Of a DNA stretch of 64,000 nt, positions 46,302-56,824 are shown piece after piece. The stretch comes from Xanthomonas dyei. Lineage in GTDB: Bacteria > Pseudomonadota > Gammaproteobacteria > Xanthomonadales > Xanthomonadaceae. The stretch spans positions 1 to 64,000 of the forward strand of contig NZ_MDEE01000018.1 in NCBI RefSeq assembly GCF_002939865.1, in the 5' to 3' direction. Positions within the stretch are counted from its first letter, which is position 1, and the number at the start of each line of letters is the position of its first letter. The notes below the pieces were generated by a model. That model did not search any database, was not told where the DNA came from, and was given only the letters and a program-made list of their open reading frames with translations. Position numbers and translations under genes: made by a program.

Positions 46302-47930
46302 GTGGACCGTCGTACCTTCCTCACCCTGTCTAGCATCGGGGCCGCCGGGCTGCTGCTGCCGCATACGCGCCTGATCGCTGCCGAACAATTGCTCAGCCCG
46401 GTGGATGCGGCGCGCAACCGCCGCTTGTCCGATACCGCATTGACCACCGCCAAGGCCGCCGGTGCCAGCTATTGCGATGTGCGCGTGGGCCGGTATCTGC
46501 GCCAGTTCGTGATCACGCGCGAGGCGCAGGTGGAGAACGTGGTCAACGCCGAATCCAGTGGCGTTGGCGTGCGCGTGCTGGCTGATGGCGCCTGGGGGTT
46601 TGCCGCGACCAACACACTGACCAGCGATGGTGTGGCCGCCGCCACGCGGCAAGCGGTGGCGATTGCCAAGGCCAATGCGCGGCTGGGCGGCACGCCGGTG
46701 CAGCTGGCGCCGGTGACGCCGGCCGGGCAGGTCAGTTGGAAGACGCCGATCAAGAAAAACGCGATGGAAGTGCCGCTGCAAGATAAGGTCGCGCTGCTGA
46801 TGGACGTCAATGCGGCTGCGCTCAACGCCGGTGCCACCTTCGTGGCCTCGCGCATGTTCGCGATCAACGAGCAGAAGTATTTCGCCAGCAGCGATGGCTC
46901 TTATATCGATCAGGACGTGCACCGGCTGTGGCTGCCCTTCACCGTGACCGCCGTGGACAAGGCCAGCGGCAAATTCCGTACCCGCGACGGGCTGTCTTCG
47001 CCGATGGGCATGGGGTATGAGTATCTGGACGGCGATGCGCGCGAGAAGCACGCACTGCCTGGCGGACTGGTCGGTTATGGGAAAAGCTACGATGCGCGCG
47101 AAGACGCCATTGCCGCCGCAAAGCAGGCGCGCGCCAAGCTCACCGCGCCCTCGGTGAAGGCCGGCAAGTACGATCTGGTGATTGACCCGAGCAATCTGTT
47201 TCTCACCATCCACGAGTCGGTGGGCCACCCGCTCGAGCTCGATCGTGTGCTGGGCTATGAGGCCAATTACGCCGGCACCAGTTTCGCCACGCTGGACAAG
47301 CGCGATGCGAAGTTCCGTTGGGGCAGCGACGCGGTGACCTTTGTCGCCGACAAGACGCAGCCAGGCAGCCTGGGTGCAGTGGGCTACGACGATGAGGGCG
47401 TCAAGACCAAGCAGTGGGACCTGGTGAAGGACGGCATCCTGGTCGATTACCAATGCACGCGCGATCAGGCGCATCTGCTCGGCAAGACCGCTTCCGACGG
47501 CTGCAGCTACGCCGATTCGTGGTCCAACGTGCAGTTCCAGCGCATGCCCAACGTGTCGCTGGCCGCAGGCAAGACGCCACTGGCAGTGGCGGACATGATC
47601 AAGAACGTCGAGCGCGGGCTCTACATCCATGGCCGCGGCTCATACTCGATCGATCAGCAGCGCTACAACGCGCAATTCGGTGGGCAGCTGTTCTACGAGA
47701 TCGAAAACGGCCAGGTCACGCGGCTGGTGGAAGACGGCGCCTACCAAATCCGTACACCCGAATTCTGGAACGCCTGCAGCGCGGTCTGCGACGCGCGCGA
47801 CTTCCGCCTAGGCGGCTCGTTCTTCGATGGCAAGGGGCAACCGAGCCAGGTGTCGGCGGTGTCGCATGGTTCGGCCACCGCACGCTTCGATGGCATCAAC
47901 GTGATCAATACCGCGCGTTCGTTGGGCTGA
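46302..47930 (+). CDS. TldD-family metalloprotease with Tat-like signal (copy 1)
   Basis: 542 residues starting with GTG (GGAGA 7 nt before). The N-terminus MDRRTFLTLSSIGAAGLLLP looks like a twin-arginine signal; canonical TldD lacks one. The zinc-protease motif HESVGH is near residue 304, followed by PLELDRVLGYEANYAGTSFA. C-terminal GGSFFDGKGQP and GSATARFDGIN are family blocks. TldD pairs with TldE to degrade unfolded or modified peptides (for example microcin maturation). It is about 75 percent alike in visible blocks to the copy at 49119. Confidence 0.9.
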   Translation: MDRRTFLTLSSIGAAGLLLPHTRLIAAEQLLSPVDAARNRRLSDTALTTAKAAGASYCDVRVGRYLRQFVITREAQVENVVNAESSGVGVRVLADGAWGFAATNTLTSDGVAAATRQAVAIAKANARLGGTPVQLAPVTPAGQVSWKTPIKKNAMEVPLQDKVALLMDVNAAALNAGATFVASRMFAINEQKYFASSDGSYIDQDVHRLWLPFTVTAVDKASGKFRTRDGLSSPMGMGYEYLDGDAREKHALPGGLVGYGKSYDAREDAIAAAKQARAKLTAPSVKAGKYDLVIDPSNLFLTIHESVGHPLELDRVLGYEANYAGTSFATLDKRDAKFRWGSDAVTFVADKTQPGSLGAVGYDDEGVKTKQWDLVKDGILVDYQCTRDQAHLLGKTASDGCSYADSWSNVQFQRMPNVSLAAGKTPLAVADMIKNVERGLYIHGRGSYSIDQQRYNAQFGGQLFYEIENGQVTRLVEDGAYQIRTPEFWNACSAVCDARDFRLGGSFFDGKGQPSQVSAVSHGSATARFDGINVINTARSLG

Positions 47931-48070
47931 ACGTGTGGGACTGAAAGCAGTTGACGGCACGGATTTTTTGTTGGGCTTGGTGTGCCGCCCTCAGATCTTA
48001 CGAAACACGGCGTGCCTCCATCGCTCGATGGTTCCGTTGGGCACCCAAACCGACACAGTTCGTCGAGGGC

Positions 48071-48386
48071 GCGGTGCCCTCACCGCACGCGGGACACGCT
48101 GTAAATCCATCCTTGGACGCTCCGTGGTGGCATCCATGCCGCCATAGGGTCCCGCAAGCGGTAAGAACACCGCACCAGCACGGTGGTCGGTCGCTTGTTG
48201 AAAACCCAACACACCGACCCTCTTCACTGGTCCTTGCCCGTCTACCGTCGCGGGACCTTTGGCGGCATGGATGCCGCCAAAGAGCTTACATGGGCGTACT
48301 TGCAGCGTGTCCCGCGATGGTAGGCGGGCAAGGACCATGCAGCGAAACCGCAGCCGTAGCAGTGCGCGACTGAGACATTCACTGTG
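48071..48386. repeat. Hairpin-rich intergenic repeat, copy A (about 316 bp)
   Basis: It begins GCGGTGCCCTCACCGC. It contains CGCGGGACACGCTG, repeated inverted as CAGCGTGTCCCGCG near 48303-48316, GGCGGCATGGATGCCGCC and TTGCCCGTCTACC, inverted as GGTAGGCGGGCAA. Copy B follows. The nested inverted arms would fold into a long structure. Short ORFs inside are artefacts of the repeat. Confidence 0.85.
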
Positions 48387-48464
48387 GTCACTAGGCTCAG
48401 AAGCACAGAGACGTCGAGACATACCGCATCTTGGATGCCGTCAAATGCCTGGTGCGTCGGGGAT

Positions 48465-48782
48465 GCGGTGCCCTCACCGCTCGCGGGACACGCTGTAAAT
48501 CCGTCCATGGACGCTCCGTAGCGGCATCCATGCCGCCACAGGGTCCCGCAAGCGGTAAGGACACCGCACCGGCACGTTGATCGATCGCTTGTTGAAAACC
48601 AACACACCGACCCTCTTCACTGGTCCTTGCCCGCCTACCGTCGCGGGACCTTTGGCGGCATGGATGCCGCCAAAGAGCTTACATGGACGTACTTGCAGCG
48701 TGTCCCGCGATGGTAGGCGGGCAAGGGCCCTGCAGCCAAAGCGCAGCCCTATCACTGCGCGACTGGAATACCCACTGCGTGT
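48465..48782. repeat. Hairpin-rich intergenic repeat, copy B (about 318 bp)
   Basis: It is nearly collinear with copy A, with scattered substitutions and one indel (CCAACAC against CCCAACAC). The two copies lie in direct orientation, 394 bp start to start, filling most of the 1.19-kb gap between the two tldD genes. No transposase or gene is associated. Confidence 0.85.
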
Positions 48783-49118
48783 TCAAGCTGTTTGGAACAT
48801 GTAAGACAACTACTGCGCACAACGCTGCGATCTTCACGGAAGGCGCGATCGTCAACAGGACAAACGCGTGCGGCATCGATCAACCGCGTGTCGCGGCGAT
48901 GATGTAGCACGCATGTGCAGCCAGTCGTGTTCGCCACGTTTCAAGACAGATCCGCCGCGTCACTGACGTCATGTGGGACATCGCTTACCCACACCCCCCT
49001 GCCGAAAGTCATTTGACGCCGCATTCTTCGCCCGGCAAGAATCGGAGATACCGCGTGCAGAGCCGTCTGCGCGTCACCACACCACCTGCGCGCCGCGCGG
49101 GACTATTGGGGAGTTGCC

Positions 49119-50753
49119 GTGCAGCGACGTGATTTCCTGGCCCTGACCGGGCTGACCATGGGCGGGCTGATCGTGCCGGCCTACTTCGGCAAGGCGATTG
49201 CCGCCGAACAGTTGTTGACGCCCTTCGATGTGGGCCGCAAGAAGCGCCTGGCCGATGCCGGGCTCACTGCCGCGCGTCAGGCCGGGGCCAGTTATTGCGA
49301 TGTGCGCATCGGCCGCTATCTGCGCCAGTTCGTGATCACCCGCGAAGACAAGGTGCAGAACGTGGTCAACACCGAATCCATCGGTGCCGGGATCCGCGTG
49401 ATCTTGGGCGGTGCGTGGGGCTTTGCTGCCACCAACGATCTGACCGAGCAGGGCGTGGCCAAGGCCGCTGCGCAAGCGGCTGCCATCGCCAAGGCCAATG
49501 CCAAGGTGCAGGGCACGCCGGTGCAGCTGGCACCCACGCCCGGTGTTGGCGAGGTCAGCTGGAAGACGCCGATCACCAAGAACGCGATGGAGGTGCCGAT
49601 CAAGGACAAGGTGGACCTGCTGTTGGGCGTGAATGCCGCCGCCACCGCGGCCGGCGCCAGCTTCGTCAACTCGATGCTGTTCGTGGTCAACGAACAAAAG
49701 TATTTTGCCAGTACCGATGGCTCCTACATCGACCAGGATGTGCATCGCATCTGGGCGCCGCTGACCGTCACCGCCATCGACAAGGCCAGCGGCAAGTTCC
49801 GCACCCGCGAGGGGCTGTCCGCGCCGATGGGACTGGGCTACGAATATCTGGATGGCGCAGCCTCGGGCAAGTTCGTCTCGCCCAATGGCGTGGTGAACTA
49901 CGGCCTGTCCTACGACATGAAGGAAGATGCCATCGCCGCCGCCAAGCAGGCGCAGGAAAAACTCAAGGCGCCGTCGGTGAAGCCGGGCAAGTACGACCTG
50001 GTGCTGGACCCGTCGCACACCTGGCTCACCATCCACGAATCGGTGGGCCACCCGCTGGAGCTGGACCGCGTGCTCGGCTACGAGGCCAACTACGCCGGCA
50101 CCAGTTTCGCCACGCTGGACAAGCTCAAGGCCGGTTTCCAGTACGGCAGCGACAAGGTGCATATCCTCGCCGACAAGACCCAGCCCGGCAGCCTGGGCGC
50201 GGTGGGTTACGACGATGAAGGCGTCAAGACCAAGCAGTGGGATCTGATCCGCGACGGCAAGCTGGTGGACTACCAGGCCATCCGCGATCAGGCGCATATC
50301 CTCGGCAAGACCGCCTCCGATGGCTGCTGCTATGCCGACTCGTGGTCGAGCGTGCAGTTCCAGCGCATGGCCAATGTGTCGCTGGCTGCCGGCAAGACGC
50401 CGCTGAGCGTGAGCGATTTGATCAAGAACGTGGAAAACGGCATCTACATCATCGGCGATGGCTCGTTCTCCATCGACCAACAGCGCTACAACGCGCAGTT
50501 CGGTGGCCAGCTGTTCTACGAGATCAAGAATGGCGCCATCACCCGCATGCTCGAAGACGTGGCCTACCAGATCCGCACGCCAGAATTCTGGAATGCCTGC
50601 AGCGCGGTGGCCGATCAGCGCGACTACCGCCTGGGCGGTTCGTTCTTCGACGGCAAGGGCCAGCCCAGCCAGTCCTCGGCGGTCTCGCACGGCTCGTCCA
50701 CTGCCCGTTTCGACGGCATCAACGTCATCAACACCGCCCGCTCGCTCGGCTGA
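49119..50753 (+). CDS. TldD-family metalloprotease with Tat-like signal (copy 2)
   Basis: 544 residues from a GTG (context GGGGAGTTGCC). The signal MQRRDFLALTGLTMGGLIVP resembles a Tat signal. The zinc motif HESVGH lies near residue 306 with the downstream family blocks as in copy 1. The stop is 14 bp before tldE, so this copy is the one cotranscribed with its partner. Two active-site-intact paralogues side by side suggest different substrates or a tandem duplication later separated by the repeats. Confidence 0.92.
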   Translation: MQRRDFLALTGLTMGGLIVPAYFGKAIAAEQLLTPFDVGRKKRLADAGLTAARQAGASYCDVRIGRYLRQFVITREDKVQNVVNTESIGAGIRVILGGAWGFAATNDLTEQGVAKAAAQAAAIAKANAKVQGTPVQLAPTPGVGEVSWKTPITKNAMEVPIKDKVDLLLGVNAAATAAGASFVNSMLFVVNEQKYFASTDGSYIDQDVHRIWAPLTVTAIDKASGKFRTREGLSAPMGLGYEYLDGAASGKFVSPNGVVNYGLSYDMKEDAIAAAKQAQEKLKAPSVKPGKYDLVLDPSHTWLTIHESVGHPLELDRVLGYEANYAGTSFATLDKLKAGFQYGSDKVHILADKTQPGSLGAVGYDDEGVKTKQWDLIRDGKLVDYQAIRDQAHILGKTASDGCCYADSWSSVQFQRMANVSLAAGKTPLSVSDLIKNVENGIYIIGDGSFSIDQQRYNAQFGGQLFYEIKNGAITRMLEDVAYQIRTPEFWNACSAVADQRDYRLGGSFFDGKGQPSQSSAVSHGSSTARFDGINVINTARSLG

Positions 50754-50767
50754 CAGGAGAAACCCAC

Positions 50768-52102
50768 ATGAGCATCCTTACCGAAGCGCAGGCCAAGGCC
50801 ATCCTGGACAAGGTCATCAAATTGTCCAAGGCCGATGAGTGCACCGCCACGCTCACTGGCGCCATCGACGGCAACATCCGTTTTGCGCTCAACAACGTGT
50901 CCACCAGCGGCATTGTCGACAATACCGATCTGCAGGTGCAGGTGGCGTTCGGCAAGCGCGTGGGCATCGCCACCATCAACGAGTTCGACGATGCATCGCT
51001 GGAACGCGTAGTACGCCGCGCCGAAGATCTGGCAAAGCTGGCACCGGAAAACCCCGAGTTCATGCCGGCCGTCGACAAGCAGACCTACAAAGCCAGCCCC
51101 ACCTTCAGCGAATCCACCGCCGCCATCGACCCGGCGTTCCGCGCGCAGGTGGCCGCCGATTCGATCGCCCCATGCAAGGGCAAGGGATTGATCGCCGCCG
51201 GCTTCCTGGAAGACGGCCAGAGCTTTACCGCCTTTGCCAACAGCAAGGGCAACTTCGGCTATCAGCGCGACGCACGCTTCGACTACACCTGCACCGTGCG
51301 CACCGAAGACGGCCGCGGCTCGGGCTGGGTGGGGCGCAATCTGAAAGACGCGTCCGACTTCAAGGCCGAGCAGGACGTCCGCATCGCGATGCGCAAGGCC
51401 AGCGACTCGGCCGAAGCCAAGGCGCTGGAACCGGGCAAATACACTGTGATTCTGGAGCCGGCAGCAGCGGCCGGCTTGATCTCGTTCATGATGCGCTACT
51501 TCGATGCGCGCATAGCCGACGAGGGCCGCAGCTTCCTGTCCAAGAAGGGCGGCGGCAACAAACTGGGCGAGCAGGTGTACGACCCGCGCGTCAACATCAC
51601 CGCCGACCCGTGGGATGCGCGTGCTGCGGTGATGCCGTGGGACGAAGAAGGCCTGCCACGCGAGAAGATGTCAATCGTCGAAAACGGCAAGGTCGCCAAC
51701 CTGCAGTATTCGCGCTATTGGGCGCAGAAGAACGGCAAGCGTGCGATCGGCGAGCCGGGCAATCTGCTGATGGCCGGCGGCGACAAGAACATCGCCGAGC
51801 TGGTGCGCGGCACCGAGAAAGGCATCCTGGTCACGCGCACCTGGTACATCCGCATGGTTGATCCGCAGACGGTGCTGCTGACCGGGCTGACCCGCGATGG
51901 CACCTTTTACATCGAGAACGGGCAGATCAAATACCCGGTGAAGAATTTCCGCTTCAACGAATCGCCGATCATCATGCTCAACAACATCGACGAACTGGGC
52001 AAGCCGGTGCGCGTGGCCGGCGATGAATCCAGCTACGTGATGATGATCCCGCCGATGCGGCTGCGTGATTTCACGTTTACCTCGTTGTCGGATGCGGTGT
52101 GA
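50768..52102 (+). CDS. TldE/PmbA-family partner protein
   Basis: 444 residues without a signal peptide, starting MSILTEAQAKAILDKV after AGGAGAAACCCAC. It lacks HExxxH, as TldE normally does. Family blocks EPAAAAGLISFMMRYF, NKLGEQVYDPRVNI and MPWDEEGLPREKM are present. TldE forms the heterodimer with TldD and encloses the catalytic chamber. Here its TldD partners carry export signals while it does not, which is unusual; see findings. Confidence 0.92.
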   Translation: MSILTEAQAKAILDKVIKLSKADECTATLTGAIDGNIRFALNNVSTSGIVDNTDLQVQVAFGKRVGIATINEFDDASLERVVRRAEDLAKLAPENPEFMPAVDKQTYKASPTFSESTAAIDPAFRAQVAADSIAPCKGKGLIAAGFLEDGQSFTAFANSKGNFGYQRDARFDYTCTVRTEDGRGSGWVGRNLKDASDFKAEQDVRIAMRKASDSAEAKALEPGKYTVILEPAAAAGLISFMMRYFDARIADEGRSFLSKKGGGNKLGEQVYDPRVNITADPWDARAAVMPWDEEGLPREKMSIVENGKVANLQYSRYWAQKNGKRAIGEPGNLLMAGGDKNIAELVRGTEKGILVTRTWYIRMVDPQTVLLTGLTRDGTFYIENGQIKYPVKNFRFNESPIIMLNNIDELGKPVRVAGDESSYVMMIPPMRLRDFTFTSLSDAV

Positions 52103-52110
52103 GTAGAAGC

Positions 52111-52141
52111 CGGGAATCGGGAGTCGGGAATCGGGAATGGG
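52111..52141. repeat. GGGAATCGGGAGTCGGGAATC short repeat
   Basis: Tandem GGGAATC-type units between tldE and the DUF4159 gene. Similar strings lie at 16436-16462, 17308-17328 and 30310-30337. Part of a widespread xanthomonad intergenic repeat. Confidence 0.7.
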
Positions 52142-52179
52142 AGAGCAAGAGCGGCTTCTCTCAACCTGAGTGTTCACGA

Positions 52180-52911
52180 GTGCTTCCGGTTCCCGATTCC
52201 CTCCCGGCTCCGACATCGCGCCGCCATTTCCTGCAACTGTTGCTTGGCAGCGCCGCCGGTTTGGCGCTGCCATGGCCGGCGCGTGCGGCCGGCGCTTACG
52301 ACTTCTGGTTTACGCGGCTGCGCTACGACTCCGGCGATTGGGATGTGGATGCGCGCATGCCATCCAACCTGATCACCTCGTTGATCGACTACACGCAGCT
52401 GCGGGTGGACCCGGAAGAACACGTTATCGACCTGGCCGATCCGCGCATGTTGCAAGCGCCGTTCTGCTATCTGTCCGGGCACAAGCTGGTGGAATTCAAT
52501 CCGGCCGAGCGGCGCAATTTCGAACAGTACGTGCGTAACGGCGGCTTCGTGTTTGTGGACGATTGCAACCACGATATCGATGGCTTGTTCGCTACCTCGT
52601 TCGAGGCGCAGATGACCGCGCTGTTCGGCAAGAGCGCGCTGCAGAAATTACCGAAGAACCATCGTCTTTACAGCGCATTCTTCAAGTTCCCGGACGGCCC
52701 GCCCGCCACCAGCTTCGAGCTCAATGGCTGGGGCGATGATCTGGTGCACGACTATCTCAAGGGCATCAGCATCGATGGAAGATTGGGTGTGCTCTACAGC
52801 AACAAGGATTACGGCTGCGAATGGGATTACGACTGGCGCAACAAACGTTTTCTGGCCGAAGACAACACCAAATTCGCGGTCAATATCGTGATGTATGCGT
52901 TGACTAACTGA
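52180..52911 (+). CDS. DUF4159 protein with Tat-like signal
   Basis: 243 residues from a GTG at 52180 giving SRRHFLQLLLGSAAGLALPW, a twin-arginine-type signal, cleaved near AAGA. A GTG at 52099 overlapping the tldE stop would add 27 residues translated from the GGGAATC repeat and is less likely. The mature part has the DUF4159 blocks WDVDARMPSNLI, PFCYLSGHKLVEF, FVDDCNHDIDGLF and GWGDDLVHDYL, a GATase-like fold. Such genes sit beside MoxR/DUF58 clusters, as here. Function unknown. Confidence 0.85.
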   Translation: MLPVPDSLPAPTSRRHFLQLLLGSAAGLALPWPARAAGAYDFWFTRLRYDSGDWDVDARMPSNLITSLIDYTQLRVDPEEHVIDLADPRMLQAPFCYLSGHKLVEFNPAERRNFEQYVRNGGFVFVDDCNHDIDGLFATSFEAQMTALFGKSALQKLPKNHRLYSAFFKFPDGPPATSFELNGWGDDLVHDYLKGISIDGRLGVLYSNKDYGCEWDYDWRNKRFLAEDNTKFAVNIVMYALTN

Positions 52912-53118
52912 CATGCTGCGCAGCGCACGATGCGGCCCACCGAAAAAGCTTCGCGCGCGGGCACGCTCCTACGCAAGGCATGTTCCGCCGTGAACCGTCA
53001 TCGGCATGCAGGTACCAGCACTGCCTTGATGGAAGCGCACGCAATGCAGCTCCACCAGTAACACCGCAGCACGCGCCAAACCGCCGTCCGCACGCCGCCA
53101 CATCACCAGAGACTCCGC

Positions 53119-54111
<993 letters not shown>

Positions 54112-54121
54112 GCGCAGCGCC

Positions 54122-55018
54122 ATGCATCCACCGCTGCCGGCCCTGATTCCCGCCGATATGCGCAGCCGTTTGCGCGGCTTGCAGCTGCGTGCGCGTCAGG
54201 CGCAGGGCGGGCACGGGATCGGCCAGCACGCCAGCCGCAGCCGCGGCGCCGGGCTGGAATTTGCGCAATACCGCGCCTACGAGCCGGGCGATGCGCTGCG
54301 CCAGATCGACTGGAAGCTCTACGCGCGCTCGGACCGGTTTTTCGTGCGCGAAGCCGAGCGCGAAAGCCCGCTGACGCTCTGGTTGCTGCTCGATGCCACC
54401 GCGTCGGCCGGGCAGACCGACAGCGCGCGGCCGCAGCACACCCGCCTGCAGACGATGGCGACGCTTGCCGCCTGCGCGGCCGAAGTGGCGCTGCAGCAAG
54501 GCGACCGTGTCGGCCTGTATGCTTTGCATGGCGGCGGCCTGGTTGCGGTGCCGGCCGGTGTCGGCAGCCGTCAGCGCGACCGGCTGTGGCTGGCCCTGCA
54601 CGGCCTGCGCGCCGGCGGCCGCTGGTCCGGACTGGAAGCGCTGCGGCCGTTGTGGGAACGCATCGCCGCGCACGATCTGCTGCTGTCCATCGGCGATGGG
54701 TTCGATGAAGAACTGGCGAGCGCATTGGAAAAATTCGCCGCCGCGCGCCGTGAAGTACTGCAGCTGCAGGTCCTCACCTGCGACGAACGCGATTTTCAAT
54801 TCAGCGGTGGGCACCGCTTCCGCGACCCGGAAACCGGCGAAGAACGGCTCGGCGACGGCGCGGCGATGCGCAACGACTACCTGCAACGCTTCGCCGCGGC
54901 CCAGCGTGCACGGCAGGCGCGCTGGGCCGCGGCCGGCATCGCGCATGCCGTGCATTACCTGGACGCGCCGGCCGATGCCGCGCTGCGCCAGCTGTTCGGC
55001 CAGGGTACGGCTCGATGA
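54122..55018 (+). CDS. DUF58 (VWA-like) protein
   Basis: 298 residues, with family block SRSRGAGLEFAQYRAYEPGD and RQIDWKLYARSDRFFVREAE (about 40-80) and a VWA-like LLLDATASAG. It normally works with the MoxR ATPase encoded 10 bp upstream. The last base is followed by 615 bp without a good gene before the BatA-like gene. Confidence 0.92.
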   Translation: MHPPLPALIPADMRSRLRGLQLRARQAQGGHGIGQHASRSRGAGLEFAQYRAYEPGDALRQIDWKLYARSDRFFVREAERESPLTLWLLLDATASAGQTDSARPQHTRLQTMATLAACAAEVALQQGDRVGLYALHGGGLVAVPAGVGSRQRDRLWLALHGLRAGGRWSGLEALRPLWERIAAHDLLLSIGDGFDEELASALEKFAAARREVLQLQVLTCDERDFQFSGGHRFRDPETGEERLGDGAAMRNDYLQRFAAAQRARQARWAAAGIAHAVHYLDAPADAALRQLFGQGTAR

Positions 55019-55633
55019 GCGTGTGCCTGCGCGGGGCGACGACGGCGCATTCCAGCGCGCGATCGGTCTCGCTGTCGGCAGTGGCGGTACAGCAGCCACC
55101 ACAGCGGCAAACGCGTCCTGCAGTCAGCGGGCAACGTACGCAGAGGCAGCCATGCGTGCCGGGTAGCATCGCGCGTGGCATGTCGATACCAGCGCGGCGT
55201 ACAGCGCCATGCGCGATGTATCTGCATCACCCGGGCGACGCCTGCACATGAGTGCAGTGCAGACCAACGTTGCGCATGCGCACGCCATGCAACTGCGCAT
55301 GCCACCGCTGTTGCGATTGCAATCGCAGTTGTGGGGGCAGTTACCTAGGCGAGGTCTTTGCATGGGTGCAACGCTGACCAACGTCGAGCACGTGCACGCC
55401 ATGCAACTCTGCAGGCCACTGCAGTCGCCTAGGCGACGTCTTCGCATCCGTACAACGCCGACCACCGTCGCGCGCGTGCGCGGCTTGCGGCTGCGGCTGC
55501 GATTGCAGTTGGAGTCGCAGTTACGGCTACAACTGCTGCCGCTGAGCCAGCAAACCCACCCTACCCACAGCCACCCGCACACCGGCAGCACCATGCATGC
55601 GCTCGCACCCAGCGTCAGCGCAGAGGCAGGGGC
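55019..55633. other. 615-bp gap inside the MoxR operon with degenerate repeats
   Basis: ORFs here (for example 55209-55637 plus) are biased to His, Met, Arg and Leu and follow the repeat. No ribosome site or family. See the repeat entry. Confidence 0.5.
55231..55510. repeat. Degenerate tandem repeat (CCTAGGCGACGTCTTCGCAT type)
   Basis: Three unit starts, at 55231 (CCGGGCGACGCCTGCACAT), 55344 (CCTAGGCGAGGTCTTTGCAT) and 55428 (CCTAGGCGACGTCTTCGCAT), share the following GACCAACGT or GACCACCGT and GCACGCCATGCAAC. Steps are 113 and 84 bp. Small palindromes such as TGCGCATGCGCA and GCGATTGCAATCGC are frequent. Confidence 0.7.
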
Positions 55634-56824
55634 ATGAACCTGCTGTTGCTGTTCCCCGCCGGGCTCGCGGCATTGGCCGCGTTGCTGCTGCCGCTGCTGA
55701 TCCATCTGGCGCGGCGTAGCGAGCACCGGCCCACCGATTTCGCGGCGCTGCGCTGGTTGCGTGCAGTGCCGCGCCCGCGCCACCGCGTGCGCCTGGACGA
55801 GCTGCCGTTGCTGCTGGTGCGCCTGCTCTTGCTTGCCGCGTTGGCGCTGCTGCTGGCAGAACCGGCGTTGCGTGCGCAGCAGGATTCACGCCCGCGTATC
55901 GCAGTGAGCCCGGGTGTGGACCTGGCCGCAGCACGCGCGCTGCCGCAGCCCAAGGATGCGCAATGGGTGTGGCTGGCGCCGGGCTTTGCACCGATCGATG
56001 CCAAGGCAGATGTCGCCACCAGCAATGGTGCGCAGGCCGACAGGCCACAACCGGTTAGCAGCCTGCTGCGCGAACTCGATGCCAGCTTGCCTGCAGACGC
56101 GCCGCTCAGCGTGATCGTACCCGCGCAGTGGGGCGTGGTGGATGCGCAACGGGTGCAGCTGTCGCGTGCGGTGCAGTGGCAGGTGCTGCCCGGTGCATCG
56201 CCGGTGGCCGCCACGCCTGCCAGCGTACCGCTGCGCTTGCAGGCAATTGCCGACGACAGCGCTGCACCGGCCCTGCGTTATCTACGCGCGGTGCATGCCG
56301 CCTGGGCACTGCCGGGCAGCTTGCCGGTGGGCACGCCCGCCGATGCCGTGCCGGCGCGCTGGGCACCCGGCACGGTGGTGGCATGGCTGTCGTCCACCGC
56401 CCCGCCCGCGCCGGTGCTGGACTGGGTGGCGGCCGGTGGCCAGTTGCTGCTGGATGCGCGCACGCCGGTGCCGCCGGCACTCGCCGCCGCGCTGCAACCT
56501 GCACTTGAACTCCACGAGCAGCCGTTACTCGACGCCGCCGCATTCGGGCGTGGGCGCCTGCTGCGCTGGGCCGCGCCATTGCAACCGCAGCAGCTGCCGG
56601 CGCTGCTGGACGCCGAGTTCCCCACCCGTCTGCACGCCGCATTGCAGCCACCCGCCATCCCGCAACGCGCCCTGGCGCAGACCCTCCAGCCGCAGCGCGG
56701 CGGCGCGATCCGGCTGACCACACCACCGTGGCCGCTGGCACCGTGGCTGATCGGTGCGGTGTTGCTGCTGTTTGCGCTCGAGCGTTGGCTGGCCACCGCG
56801 CCACGCCGGAGCAGCGCGGCATGA
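55634..56824 (+). CDS. BatA-like membrane protein
   Basis: 396 residues. The BatA/aerotolerance-type N-terminus has two membrane helices (about 3-25 and 58-76) around the RR-rich cytosolic segment ARRSEHRPTDFAALRWL. The middle is a soluble periplasmic or VWA-like region. A third helix lies near the C-terminus (WLIGAVLLLFALERWL). It overlaps the next gene by ATGA. Likely anchors or assembles the MoxR/DUF58 system at the inner membrane. Confidence 0.85.
   Translation: MNLLLLFPAGLAALAALLLPLLIHLARRSEHRPTDFAALRWLRAVPRPRHRVRLDELPLLLVRLLLLAALALLLAEPALRAQQDSRPRIAVSPGVDLAAARALPQPKDAQWVWLAPGFAPIDAKADVATSNGAQADRPQPVSSLLRELDASLPADAPLSVIVPAQWGVVDAQRVQLSRAVQWQVLPGASPVAATPASVPLRLQAIADDSAAPALRYLRAVHAAWALPGSLPVGTPADAVPARWAPGTVVAWLSSTAPPAPVLDWVAAGGQLLLDARTPVPPALAAALQPALELHEQPLLDAAAFGRGRLLRWAAPLQPQQLPALLDAEFPTRLHAALQPPAIPQRALAQTLQPQRGGAIRLTTPPWPLAPWLIGAVLLLFALERWLATAPRRSSAA

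Noticed and set aside
48242-48907. Several short frames inside the 320-bp repeats
   Set aside because: The same frames repeat with the element, use repeat sequence only, and have no ribosome sites.
55209-55637. 142-codon plus-strand frame (His/Met/Leu/Arg-rich)
   Set aside because: It follows the degenerate DNA repeats rather than a protein pattern; no ribosome site.
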